DNA of 64,000 nt from Rhizophagus irregularis (Eukaryota > Glomeromycota > Glomeromycetes > Glomerales > Glomeraceae), in contig NC_089443.1 in assembly GCF_026210795.1 (NCBI RefSeq), positions 2,294,001 to 2,358,000 on the forward strand, given 5' to 3'. A model generated the notes under the pieces. The model was not told the origin of the DNA. It was given only the letters and a program-made list of their open reading frames with translations, and did no database searches. Every line of letters begins with the position of its first letter. Position 1 is the stretch's first letter. Both the position numbers and the translations under genes were made by a program. This document shows, one piece after another, positions 23,315-34,199 of the stretch.

Positions 23315-23577
23315 TTACAGCTATTTGCGAAAATAATGGACCACCTAATTCATTTTCGACTGCGTATGAAATTTTCATACGCAGTCATATGCATGGTAAT
23401 ATCTGCCCGGACCGTCAAACTCATTTTTTGAGTTTTTCATATGTAATCATCCGCAGTTATATCACAATAATTCTAGCAGTTAACTATGCGTATATGACTG
23501 CGTATGGCTGCGTATGAAATATTCATACGCAATCGAAAATCGAATTAGCTGGTCCGTTATTTTGCAAATAGTTGTAA
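23315..23577. mobile_element. Nested MITE, ~263 bp
   Basis: Long imperfect inverted repeats of ~55 bp: TTACAGCTATTTGCGAAAAT at the left and, inverted, TTACAACTATTTGCAAAATA at the right, extending through GGACCA, CTAATTC and CGTATG. An inner near-palindrome GACTGCGTATGAAA / TTTCATACGCAGTC sits at 23359-23387. The first ~26 bp of the left end are duplicated just upstream (23286-23311). It sits inside the subterminal zone of the CACTA element. Confidence 0.7.
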
Positions 23578-24200
23578 TAGATGATTTGTATGTAGCCGAT
23601 TGATGCTCATTCAATAAATGTGCTTTATGATTTTATCTGATCTAAGACTTATCGAAGAATAAAAATTCGATACTACTGGCCGACTTATTTTAACTGTTAC
23701 TAGTAAACCGAACAATGATGGAAATCATAATAAAAATGTATGTACCCACATTCTTTTATATTGCATAAGCTAGTAAATGATTTATTCTAAATAATAAACA
23801 ATTTTGTCACCAATTGTATTAAAAGATTTAATAATTCTCCTAATTACCCACTGAAAATTTATCATTTGACTATACATGATGAAATAATGTGTACAAAATG
23901 AACAAGGAAATATACAAGGAATGATATTTAATAAAGAAAAAATAGGCAGAAAGTTGAAGATTTTTATAAAAAAGAATATCGTTGGATGATTAAAGAAATA
24001 ATTGAAAAAAGAAATATTACAATAATATTATTTGAAGGAAGTATTTTTAGAAAAAAAAAAAATTAACTGTATGTACTAATTAATATACATAAAATTCGCA
24101 AAAGCAGGGGAGGGGGGATCGGTTATTAGTGAAAAATAGGTAAATAGAATACAAAATATAGGAAATCACCACCATCACAACACCACCACAATCACTACCA
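23578..24200. other. Non-coding interior of the CACTA element
   Basis: AT-rich, with poly-A near 24052-24062 and a CAC/ATC-rich simple stretch near 24168-24205. No gene. Confidence 0.5.
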
Positions 24201-26226
24201 TCAATCATCCATTTCAAGATAATCATCGTCAGAAAGTTGGTCAGAAGGTTGGCCAGAAGGTTGGTTGGAAGATTGGCCGGAAGGTTGTTGGTTGGAGGAT
24301 TGATCGGAAGGTTGTTGGTTGGAGGATTGATCGGAAGGTTGTTGGTTGGAGGATTGATCGGAAGGTTGTTGGTTAGAGGATTGGTCGGAAGATTGGTTAG
24401 AAGGTTGGTTGGAAGATTGGTTGGAAGGTTGGTCAGTACTTGTTAATAAAACAGTCTCTTCCATTTCTTCCTCCCCTTCTCCAACGTCAGCATCATATCC
24501 ATCATTAAAGGACTTTTCACTTTCCGCAAATTTCATCAAGTCATACTGCTGGTCTTGACGCTGGTCCAGCTGCTGGGTGACTGCGATCTTTAACTTTCCT
24601 TTATATCCAGAACGAGTCCAATGCGGCGCCAACAAAGGCGCTGCCGGTTCATTATTACAAAAACAATTGCCCGTAACTCGCTCACGTAATTTTCTATTAT
24701 TTGGTTGTTCAGTTCTTAATCGGTCAATATATTCACGCAAAAATAATCGTAACTTAAAAAAATTAAAATAGTTGGTAAAATTAAAAATAGTTAGAAATAG
24801 TTAGAAATAGTTAGAAATAGTTAGTAAATAAATTAAAAATAGGTAGAAATAGTTAGTAAAATTAAAAATAGTCAGAAATGGTAAAATTAAAAATAATAAA
24901 AGCAGGAAGAAATACTCACTGTGTCAGATCTCCACTTAAGATCTTTGACAATAATATTGCTTCTCCCGTTTTCGCAATCAGTCTCGGATTCCTCGGGTGA
25001 ATGGTAAGCGTTATTGTCAATTATTAATTGTAAGTCTTCGTCCTTAAATTTCTTGACTAATGAATTTTTCACCATCTGTAAATGTTTTATTAGTCTTCCC
25101 CTTTTTAATCTTTTCTGTATTAGATAAGAAGTTAGTATTAAGCAAATATATACACTGTACAAAACTTTATTTACTCACGTCGTGGCGTCTGGAATTGGAA
25201 TGTTTTCTTTTTTCTTGCAGTTTTTTTCTTGACGATGACCGATTCTTTTTAAGGTGCTCTTCACGTCGATGACGATGAAGGGAGTGAATTATATCATATA
25301 AAATTTCGTTAGAAATAGGAAATATATTATTATTAATATTTTCCATTATACTAGGTATAATATCGTTAATAACGCGATTTCGCTGATTAGTGAATGTTTG
25401 ACCCAAATCAATCCTTCTCCCTTCTGGTAACGCATCATACTTCCAAATAACTTCCTTCTATATAAAATCAACAATATCAGTTAATAAATATATATAAAAT
25501 TAATTTGAGATATCCTTATTTACCCTTAAGGCTTCTCTTAGATCTTTTGGCATATCACTCTTCGTCAAATAGAAGGGAGTATTTGAACTATTTGAGCTAT
25601 AGGAGCTGTCCGAATCACTTGAATCGTCTGAACTTGATTGGACTGGGGCTTTTCCCTTTGCTTTATCGCTGATGGCTTTTCTGGAATTTTTGTCGCCATC
25701 GTTAGTATTTTTTTTTTGACGGCCTTTTTAGTACCCCTGTATTTTTCATTAGTAGCGCTGGTTACAGCGCTTACATCTTCTTTTTTCATTAGTGGCGCTG
25801 GTTACAGCGCCAGCGCTTTCATCTTCTTTTTCATTAGTGGCGCTGGTTACAGCGCTTTCTTCACCTTTTTCACTAATACCGCTAGTTACAGCGGTGTCGC
25901 TTTTTTCCATTTTAATTGTTATATCCTCATCTGACGATATAAGAATTGGTTCTTGTTGAGAACCAGCCTGTGAAGAACCCCGTGAAGAAACAGCCCGTGA
26001 AGAAACAGCCCGTGAAGAACCTGGCACCCCGTAGGGTTCATTATTTTGCTGTTCTTGTTGTCCTTGTATAATATTCGCAATTTTTTCAAAAAAATATTTG
26101 GCTTGTTGGGTAAAAGCTATTAATTTAGATAATCATTAGTTTTTAGTAATATCCTGATATCTGCTGTCCGCCGATCAACTTACCCAATAGCTCGTCTACT
26201 TTCTCTAAATCTTTCTTATTGGACAT
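24201..26226 (-). pseudogene. CACTA accessory gene, multi-exon, frameshifted
   Basis: Exon pieces on the minus strand: an ATG at 26226 (MSNKKDLEKVDELL); 26116 downwards (FTQQAKYFFEKIANIIQG, a repeated RAVSS, then three repeats of SAVTSATNEKE); MPKDLREALR|GTAAAT at ~25520; 25462-25180 (VIWKYD...GQTFTNQRNRVINDIIPSIMENI...SRRHD); 25132-24922 (KKFKDEDLQLIIDNNAYHSP...LKWRSDT); and a last exon to 24201 (LRLFLREYIDRL..., HWTRSGYKGKLK, then the QPSNQSS repeat). Frame breaks sit in A-runs near 25785 and 25700, and the first junction does not keep frame. A paralogue with the same exon order lies at 31796-33038. Function is unknown; TnpA-like by position only. Confidence 0.55.
24237..24440. repeat. Coding minisatellite (QPSNQSSDQ units)
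   Basis: GGTTGTTGGTTGGAGGATTG with flanking ATCGGAA is repeated every ~33 bp, grading into shorter 12-bp GGTTGG/GATTGG units. On the minus strand it encodes Gln/Ser/Asn/Pro repeats at the C-terminal end of the accessory gene. Confidence 0.8.
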
Positions 26227-26708
26227 ATTTAATTCAAATTTTTTAAATTTTTTTAAAAAACATAAAAATATCCACAGTATAGAAAGAAATCAGTATTTTT
26301 TTTTCAGATCGATTATTTTCATTATTTTTAACAATTTTAACAATTTTCAATTGTTCTAACAATTAACAATTAAATGATTAATAAATTTAATAAATTAAAA
26401 TCTTGACAATTAATCATTAGACTAATGATGTAATGATGTAATATTATACGCGAAATTTGCAGAAATTAAGCAACACCGGTATATGTTATATGTTATTTAA
26501 TAAGATATCATTGACTTACAACTTTTCTATAATTTATTATTTGACTGTAACGATGTAATGATGTAATATGATACGCGAAATTTGCAGAAATTAAGCAACA
26601 CCGGTATATGTTATATGTTATTTAATAAGATATATCATTGACTTACAAACTTTTCTATTATTTATTATTTGACTTTATTATTTGACAAATATTATATCGA
26701 AATAAGAC
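26227..26708. repeat. Tandem duplication of ~130 bp in non-coding sequence
   Basis: GATGTAATGATGTAATAT, then ACGCGAAATTTGCAGAAAT, then CACCGGTATATGTTATATG, then CATTGACTTACAA, followed by a TTATTATTTGACT end, occurs at ~26414-26541 and ~26551-26680. The rest (26227-26410) is AT-rich without a gene. Confidence 0.8.
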
Positions 26709-26710
26709 TT

Positions 26711-27119
26711 ACTCGCATATTTCACGTATTTTAATTTTACCGTCTTCATCCTCCTCACCCTCCTCACTTCTGATATTATTTATTTTGACAGAGGATGCTA
26801 ACATCAGAGCACTGCTGAACGAATTCACTTCTTGATTATTTAATAAAGTTCCCATTTCTGAATTATTAAGTAGGGATAGTTGAGTTTCTAATATATCGAT
26901 CTTTTGTTGTAGAAAATCATTTGCTTCTTTCTGCATACTCATGATTTCCGTTAACGCACGATTACAGTTTTCTAATTCTACAACCTTTTTCCGAGATTCT
27001 ATATCCCTGATCGTTGCGTGATTCGACATTATTTGTAAAGAGTCATTTACTCGCGTTAAATTCTCATTCTTTCGTATCAGGTTTTGCCTAATGTATTTAA
27101 GTTTATGCTTTCGGCCCAT
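26711..27119 (-). CDS. Coiled-coil ORF inside the CACTA element (~136 aa)
   Basis: Starts at ATG 27119 (MGRKHKLKYIRQN); an upstream in-frame start at 27149 would add ten hydrophobic residues and is less likely. Heptad-like Leu/Ile spacing runs through most of it (VVELENCNRALTEIMSMQ, FLQQKIDILETQLSLL), so a coiled coil is likely, followed by an acidic tail EEGEEDEDGK. It ends at GCGA|GTAAGT, where either the TAA terminates it or a canonical donor joins a further exon that I could not place. It could be a 5' part of the accessory gene downstream. Confidence 0.5.
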
Positions 27120-27667
27120 TATAACCCCTAGGATTAAAATAAAAATCAATTTATAACCTTTGACTATTTACAAAAAAATGAGATAAAAAAAAAAATGCAG
27201 ATATAAAAACCGAATATTGTGATATTTGTACGAAAGACCAATAACTATAAGAAAAAACCGGTATGAATATATAAGATAATTGTTAAGAATGTTTATTATT
27301 ATATTAAAGCGGAATCGGTTTATATAAAAGAAAATCGATAACCGTAAAAAAGAAACTGACTTGAATGTAATCTTTGTTTTCACCGACCTATTAAAATTGA
27401 AGGATATGCATTAAATTTTCAAGTAAATTTGTTCCATTTGATCATTATCGGTATACCTGTAATAAATTTTTGAAATTACAATCCACTTTCAAAAAAACTT
27501 TCAAACGTAAGAGATGACCGGCAGAAAGCTGATGAACTTATTTATCATGAGTTTTTTTATAATCGGCACGATTTTTATTGCTGCTTACAGACTAATTACT
27601 CATGCATGATTACCTTATAAGAAAATCAATCAAATAAATTATATTGGAACTTTTTTATTGTAACTTT
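27120..27667. other. Non-coding interior of the CACTA element
   Basis: AT-rich; the 71-codon minus-strand frame at 27168-27383 is compositionally biased and not supported. Confidence 0.5.
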
Positions 27668-27850
27668 AATGCTGCAGTGGCGTATTGGTTAGGGAATGTA
27701 ATACCTGGATTATATTTCTGAGTTCAGTACCTGCTGTATGCATTACTTTCCAGAATATTTGACCATGACCGTGAGTTCTCTGGACCGGTTGGCTTGGATG
27801 CCGTGAGTCCTTTGGACCGGCCCGAGTCTTGATATTCTGATCTTTTTTGT
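27668..27850 (+). mobile_element. tRNA-derived SINE-like sequence
   Basis: A tRNA-like head with an A-box-like TGGCGTATTGGTTAG (27678-27692) and, about 45 bp on, a B-box-like GAGTTCAGTACC (27719-27730), matching the pol III B consensus except at a few positions. Body words follow: GACCATGACCGTGAGTTC and GGACCGGTTGG/GGACCGGCCCG. GC content is well above that of its surroundings. No poly-A tail is clear. The 64-codon minus-strand frame over it is a shadow. Confidence 0.6.
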
Positions 27851-28043
27851 ATATTAACAACAGTCGAAGGGTTATTTAACTATCATTTTAGTTACTTGAA
27901 TTGAAATAGTCGTGTAACTAATTAATTACTCAAAATAAAAATATAATACATCGTACACTTCCATTAAATGTTAAAGTAAATCTGCATATTTAAAATTTAT
28001 ATTTTCACCAAACAATAGAATTCTATTATACCAGTAAAAATTC

Positions 28044-31000
28044 TCACAAATGAAACTGCCTATTTATTGGGATTACAGCATTATATGTGATAGGATTCTT
28101 TTTGCCAATTACAAATTCACCAGATACAAAGCGACTATATAGGTAATGAATTGGAATTAAACAATCTCGCTCTATCTCATAAAATTCATTTCGCCAAAGT
28201 TCAATATTTGAGCTTTTTTCATCACCATCAATACTTGTATAAAATCGGGTTTTCTGGTTTGGCGCCGGTTTATACCATTTAACAAATACTAATCGATGTG
28301 TTTTAAGTTCACCCGAAATTCTCACAGTATGTTCAAAATAATACTGTACCTGACCTGGAAATAAGTCGGTCGTTTCATTGTTTTGGATAAATTTCGCCAA
28401 AACATTCGCGTTTTTCAGGTATCGGGGTGCCATTGCCGATCCAAACACTTCTGCTGAGATCCTAACCCGCCCAAATTGATCAACCATATTTGGCACAACT
28501 ATTGCATCTCTTGAACTGGTTGATGTTGACTCAGCAATTGTTACAAATTGCAAGTCGTAAGCAATATTATAATATTCGGTTAGGATTTGATAAATATCAT
28601 CAGGCAAGGCAACCCGATTTTTACATGGCGTAAGCATTTCTCCAGGAAATGGTTCGCTACCGACAATCGTTTCATCAATTTCTTAGAAGAATACCTTTCT
28701 AAATTGATACAGCTCAGTGTAATTAAAATTATCGTAAGCTGCCAAACTTCCGGAAGTTGATCGTGGTTGAATTAATTTTAAAGCTTCAACAAGCTTAACA
28801 TTATTTGATTGAACGGATACAAGGTTATCAAGTCTCCAATTCCGCATTATAATTCGTAAAAGTTCGGGTTCAATTTGACGATTACTATTGGGAAAAGAGC
28901 CTATTGATATATTATTTAATAAATTATTAGCAAGCTTAAACGATTAAACAGTTCACAAAATACCTACCGAGGATACCGTTCATTCTTTCAAAGGAAAAAC
29001 ACCAGAAAGAATATAATGGACCATAATCCCGGCAACAATCGGCAATATGAAGACACAAATGGAGGTTTGGGGTTATTCTTTCCAGACCATAATTTTCTTC
29101 AATTAACGTTGCAACTTTGAGCAAACGTTCGTGAGCTTCGTTCAATATGTCACAGTCAATAATTCGATAAACTAGCAGAGAACAAGCTCTAACGAAATTC
29201 CCCAAAATTTGTCGATCTGGTTCAGCGAGCAAATCCCACATCAACGGGATAGCATAAATTAGAACAAACGTTTTCCATTGGTCGGCCGTAAATCCGGAAA
29301 ATCCTTCTCCAGTTGCGATTTTATTTGGAATACGCCCCAAATCCGCAGGTATTTGTATGTATTTTGCTCGCTTTTCCATTTTTTCTAGATCTTGTTTCGT
29401 GATCTTGTTGCCATCGATCCATAATTTTTTAATTATCCAATGGGCTATTCCGAGGAACAAACAGTGCATTGGATCTACGACAAGGTACCTTATCGGATTA
29501 AAATACGGCAATCGAAGCAGTTCGGACCATCTAACATGGGTTGAACTCACATGACGTTTTCTTTCCTCCTCAGATTTACACAGTCTCCAAAGCTCAGCAT
29601 TCTGTCGATGTTCATCCAAATCTCTTTCTACAAACCAGTCAACCATATCATCAAAGCCGCCAAAATTTGACTTATTTCCATTTCCATTTGAATTTGCAGT
29701 TTTATAACACCTATGGCAGCTCACTGATGCTGATATGTGACCGCAGAGCTTCCTCGCCGCAGGAATGTCATTCGAACAGCATATTAATGCCAATCGGATA
29801 TTTTTTTCAGCGGCGGGAATCTCAATCCCATCCCAGAACTCTAATAACTCATCAACAATCGGAGCGAGATAATGGTTAATTTTGTGTAACTTAACCTCGC
29901 TTGGTCCTGGTAGTAGACCAAGCGTCAACATATTTTCTTTTTTAAATCTAATTTCACGCGGTAGGTTACAAATAACCCCATAAATAGCCCCACAGCTGTA
30001 TACAGATGACTCGAAAGGCTGAAACCAATCGAGATTAATCATAATTCCCAAGTGGGAATCTGCAGTCTCTGGTGTAAAAAATGGGACGTCTGAAGTGTCT
30101 GGAAAAGTTTTCCAGATTTTACCGTCATAAATATCTGCTAACATACCATTATTTACATCCCGATTGGTCCATTTTCGTAGTTGTTGCTTGAATTCTGGTC
30201 TCTGGTACAAATTGTTTATCTGTATTTTCAAATTCGGCAATGGAAATAACAATTTGGGGCGTCTTTTATTTCCATTACCATGCGGTACTTGCACAGTTAA
30301 TTCCATTCTGCAAAATTTTTCCTTCGGTTTCATTGGAAATTCTATATGCGTACATTTAAATCCTTCATCCGCAACAACATCAGCTATATTATATAATGTA
30401 TTACAGCTCGGATATACTGCGTAAGTCATAGATTGGTTGTCGATTCGTAATAACTTAGTCGCAGTGTATAAAGAAGACGGGAAATCTTTGAATCTCGTCT
30501 GATTAGCATCCATTAATACTTGATGAAAAAACTTTATTAAAGAATCTAGTGCAACATCCGGCAAGCAAAATCTTGCTTGATATTTGAATATCCATGTTAA
30601 TATCCAAGAATCCGCAATATTAACATTTGTGTCGGGATATGCAAATTCTGAATCATTTTCGGGCGCAGCAAATTGTTCAACAGGATCGTCGTCCAAATCC
30701 ATATTGTCTTCTGGAGAAATGTCACCTTCATATTCATATTCATTAATCGGTTCATTGCTTTCCTTATTAGTTTCCGGTTCCCGAAACTGGTCTTGTCTAC
30801 GCCTTTTTTGAGGGACAAAACCGGCAAAATCTGATTCATAATTATTATTAAATGATGTTGACTCTTCTTGTCCGGTCATTTCTTTTGATCTTGATGATTC
30901 TTCTACGATCGGACTATGATAGACGGTATGTGCTGGCTTAATCCGATTGTTTCCGGGTAAAAAAGGGATAAATCCGAAAACGCTAGACGCTAAATGACGC

Positions 31001-31098
31001 TCTAAATCTAGATGTCTTTTTCTGGTTCTTTCATCAACATATTTGCCATTGCATTCCTTGCAATCACATGATACTTTATATCTAAGTTTTGTAGACAT
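28044..31098 (-). pseudogene. tnp2: CACTA transposase, Tnp2 family, with one premature stop
   Basis: Model: complement(join(28044..28900, 28968..31098)); 2988 nt = 995 codons plus stop, with a 67-bp GT-AG intron falling inside the conserved FERMNGILG block. The N-terminus has a CDCKECNGKYV zinc-finger-like motif with RTRKRH (residues 11-29). Catalytic blocks: MINLDWFQPF (D ~357), CSNDIPAARKLCG (D ~444) followed by CHRC (461-464), then LLRLPYFNPIRY and VDPMHCLFLG (D 542, H 545). A TAA at 28685-28683 (codon ~783) interrupts an otherwise open frame; downstream sequence is still well preserved, so the loss is recent, or the codon is a sequencing error. The enzyme excises and inserts the element by binding its ends. 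Confidence 0.9.
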
Positions 31099-31795
31099 GA
31101 TTATGTTTTAGTAAGATCGAAGCATTCAATGAAAAATTTGAGAATTTCTACGTATGTATCTTATAGCCTATTTATGAATGTCAAAATCGACGAATAAAGA
31201 GCTTTTAATATGTACAATTTCATATATTAGTCCGGTCTGAATAGACTATTATTGCTTAATGGCATGTGAAGATAGGAAATTGTACGGGGTATTAATGAAA
31301 AATTAATATTAATCGGGTTTTACTATAGCGAAACCAGAAAATTATCACGCGGTCCGTCCGTTTTGGTAATTCGCTCAAATGATTTAGTTGCAAAAATATC
31401 GGACTTGACCCTTCTGGTGACATCATCTTGACCCTTATTAAAATATATTATGCGGGTCAGCACCGCGTGGTGGGTTAAGAACGATACCGACATTCGCGAA
31501 TTAATTATATTGCAGAGCGAAACGTTGTTCTTTTTTACCATATTATAAGTCTTTTTTTTTTTTGGTCTAAAATTTTCAGTTCTTTCAGTCCTTTATAGTA
31601 AGTAAAGTTATAAAATCTTGTCGTTGGATTTCTGCAACGACCGAAGTCAAAAGCCCGAAGGCTTCCGAGCCCTCTACCAACAAGGCTTCCTAATAGATAA
31701 AGAACCGGACCTTTTTTATCCCAGAGAACCTCGGAGGCTAACCGATACATAACTTTCTCTTTTTTTTCAACATAACTTTCAATAGAGTTTACAAA
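31099..31795. other. Divergent intergenic region of the CACTA element
   Basis: Lies between the transposase ATG (minus) and the ATG at 31796 (plus). It contains a GC-richer block at 31320-31520 and another at 31620-31750. The short minus-strand frames there (31323-31541, 31535-31750) show no family signal. It may hold a shared promoter. Confidence 0.4.
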
Positions 31796-33038
31796 ATGGG
31801 AAACAAAAAGCTTCGTAAGGAAGAGTAAGTAACCCTTCGTGTCAGTTAACTTATCAAAAATTGAGATATATTTATAAATTTATACAAAAAGCAGCCCGGA
31901 ATCAGAAATCTTATACGAATCTAGTTCGGAATCAGAATCAAAATCGGAATCGGAACTAGGTACATTTAGTATGTCGTATAATTCTGCTTATTGTGTTCTA
32001 AACATTCTGATTCACTGCTTAATGGTCAATATACAATTGATAGAATTAAACCCGGAAGGCACTCAAATTCTTGATTCTGATTCTAGGCCAAGAGATGACA
32101 AGAAAAGAAAAAGGTCAAAAGAACGACGATACCAACATGTATCTGAAATGCCCAAAGATTTGAGAGAAGCATTAAGGGTAAACAAAACTTTCGCTGTATT
32201 TTTTATTTTTTATAAATTTACTGATAATAATATATTTTTAGAGAGATCTATTCTGGAATCAGGCAAGAATGCCTCAGGAAACTCAATTAGATATCGAAAA
32301 AACGTTCGAGCTTCAAAAGGATCTTGTAGTTAAAACGATTGTGCCAAATTTAATGAAAACATTGGATCTTCGACACCTACACCATAGGGGAAGGTGTCAT
32401 ATACGAGATGATCCATCAGCGGCACCGCCACAAAAGGGACAATCTTCGGGTCAAAAATAAATCAGAAAATGATATAAAGAAAGAAACAGGACGGAAACAC
32501 CAAAATTCACGACGATCAGAGGTAAATATAAATGTTATATTTTACTAATCATCCTAATCATCATTATTTATTTACGAGTTTTTTATAAAATAGAAAAGAA
32601 AAAAAAGATCAAAGACGATCATCAATTTAAAAAAAATTAATGATCTGTTGATTGAAAAGTTCAGTAACGAAGAATTGCGGCCAATAATCACAGAAAACGG
32701 CTATCATAGCCCGGAAATTTCAGAAAGCGAGGACGAGTGAAACATAATCGTCGTGCGTAACCTGCGATGGCGCTCCAGTACTGTAAGTGAATTTATTGAA
32801 ATGGGTTACATATAACTGGCATATGCTAATTCATTTTAAAACAAAGCTGCGCAGATTTTTGTACTATGTTGACAGTAATACAACAAAAGGCGACAAAAAG
32901 CGTGAACGGGTGTACAAGCCTAGTGAGTACGTTGAAGAAACGGCGCCGAATAGCGCGCCTAGTTGGACGAAATCAGGCTACGATGGGCCATTAAAAAATC
33001 CAGTTGCCAAGGCGATTAGTAAATTACAAAATAAATGA
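31796..33038 (+). pseudogene. Second copy of the CACTA accessory gene, broken
   Basis: Same exon order as 24201-26226 on the opposite strand. ATG at 31796 (MGNKKLRKE, then a GA|GTAAGT donor), a Ser/Glu-rich exon at ~31890-31960, an exon ending MPKDLREALR|GTAAAC (~32042-32178), an exon RDLFWNQ...LVVKTIVPNLMKTL (~32242 on), NSRRSE|GTAAAT (~32520), an exon LLIEKFSNEELRPIITENGYHSP...LRWRSST|GTAAGT, and a last exon LRRFLYYVDS...WTKSGYDGPLK ending at 33038. Defects: a frame change near 32440-32460 and an in-frame TGA at 32738-32740. It is shorter than the paralogue and lacks the Gln/Ser repeat tail. Confidence 0.6.
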
Positions 33039-33160
33039 AATATGTCAGTAAATTTAATAAATATAAATAAATATATCAGTAAATTTAATAAATATATCAG
33101 TAAATTTAATAAATATCAGTAAATTTAATAAATATATCAGTAAATATAATGCTTGAGTCA
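33039..33160. repeat. Short tandem repeat, ~21-22-bp unit
   Basis: ATATCAGTAAATTTAATAAAT is repeated about five times with small variations directly after the accessory gene stop. Confidence 0.8.
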
Positions 33161-34199
33161 AACAGATTGAAAAGAAATTAAAGACTGAGACAACCTTTTT
33201 GGTTCAATTTTCACAATACCTAATTTTTTTATTTTATTTCATCAACTGACAATCATACCGATATACCGATATATCAAACTAATCTAGCTGCGGATTACCA
33301 GCCAGATTATTTTTGACATTAATTTAGAAATCGACATATATACGCAAAGTTGCTAAATTTTGTAAATTTCACGAGTCGGGCTAACTAATAAATCGGTATC
33401 CGTATTTGCAAATATATTGTTATAATACGCAAATAGTCCAATTTGATTAGTGATCTGGATCATCGAAATTTAATCTGATTGGCCAGATCTCTGTTTGATT
33501 ACGATAAATATGGAAATAAGCACATTTTGTTTACAACAAAACCTTTTTACCTATTTGCGAATTTTTCTTCTTTTTGCCGTTTGCCTATTTGCGAATTTTT
33601 CTTCTTTTGCCGTTTTGCCTATTTGCGAATTTTTCTTATACCATCTTACGAATGCGTTGCCTATTTTTTGTTTATTTTTGCTTATTATATCACCGTTTAC
33701 TTTCTACGCCCATAATATATGGTGTGAAATTATTGGACTCGTTCACTGACAATGGTTGACATACTGGTATGTCAGTTACTCAGCTGTACGAGTTTATAAC
33801 AAATTAATAATAATAAGCACTTTCACATTCAACAATCGTGAACGGGAATATTCCAATTTTATTCTGGAGACAGATACTGAAACTGTTATTTATCGCTAAC
33901 CTTCACTATTTCCTTTTTGTAAAACAGGTTTCATTGAGTTGTGTTTCAAATATCCTCCTGTTTTTATAGGTGCGAGAACATGCCGATTTTTTGATGAATT
34001 TAATACTTCTTTGCTCTCACACTCAATCGAAGTGAAATATAGAACGACAATGCATATTTCTTTCGATTTTCATTTTACTGAGTGTAACTTTAAAAATGGT
34101 AAGCGAATATTTGTACTGATCTTCACTTCTAACGAAATAAACTTTATTCATTTTCAGCGATCAGAAATGAAATGTATATATACCGATTTTGATAAACTT
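33161..34199. other. Non-coding interior with a three-copy minisatellite
   Basis: At 33550-33640 the unit CCTATTTGCGAATTTTTCTT plus CTTTTTGCCGTTTTG occurs three times (period ~34-39 bp). The word CTATTTGCGAA is shared with the nested MITE ends at 23.3 kb. Plus-strand frames at 33.48-33.76 and 33.94-34.22 kb are not supported as genes. Confidence 0.6.

Noticed and set aside
31323-31750. Two overlapping short minus-strand frames between the CACTA genes
   Set aside because: No domain, no splice connection to the transposase, and one starts inside a GC-richer block of unknown origin.
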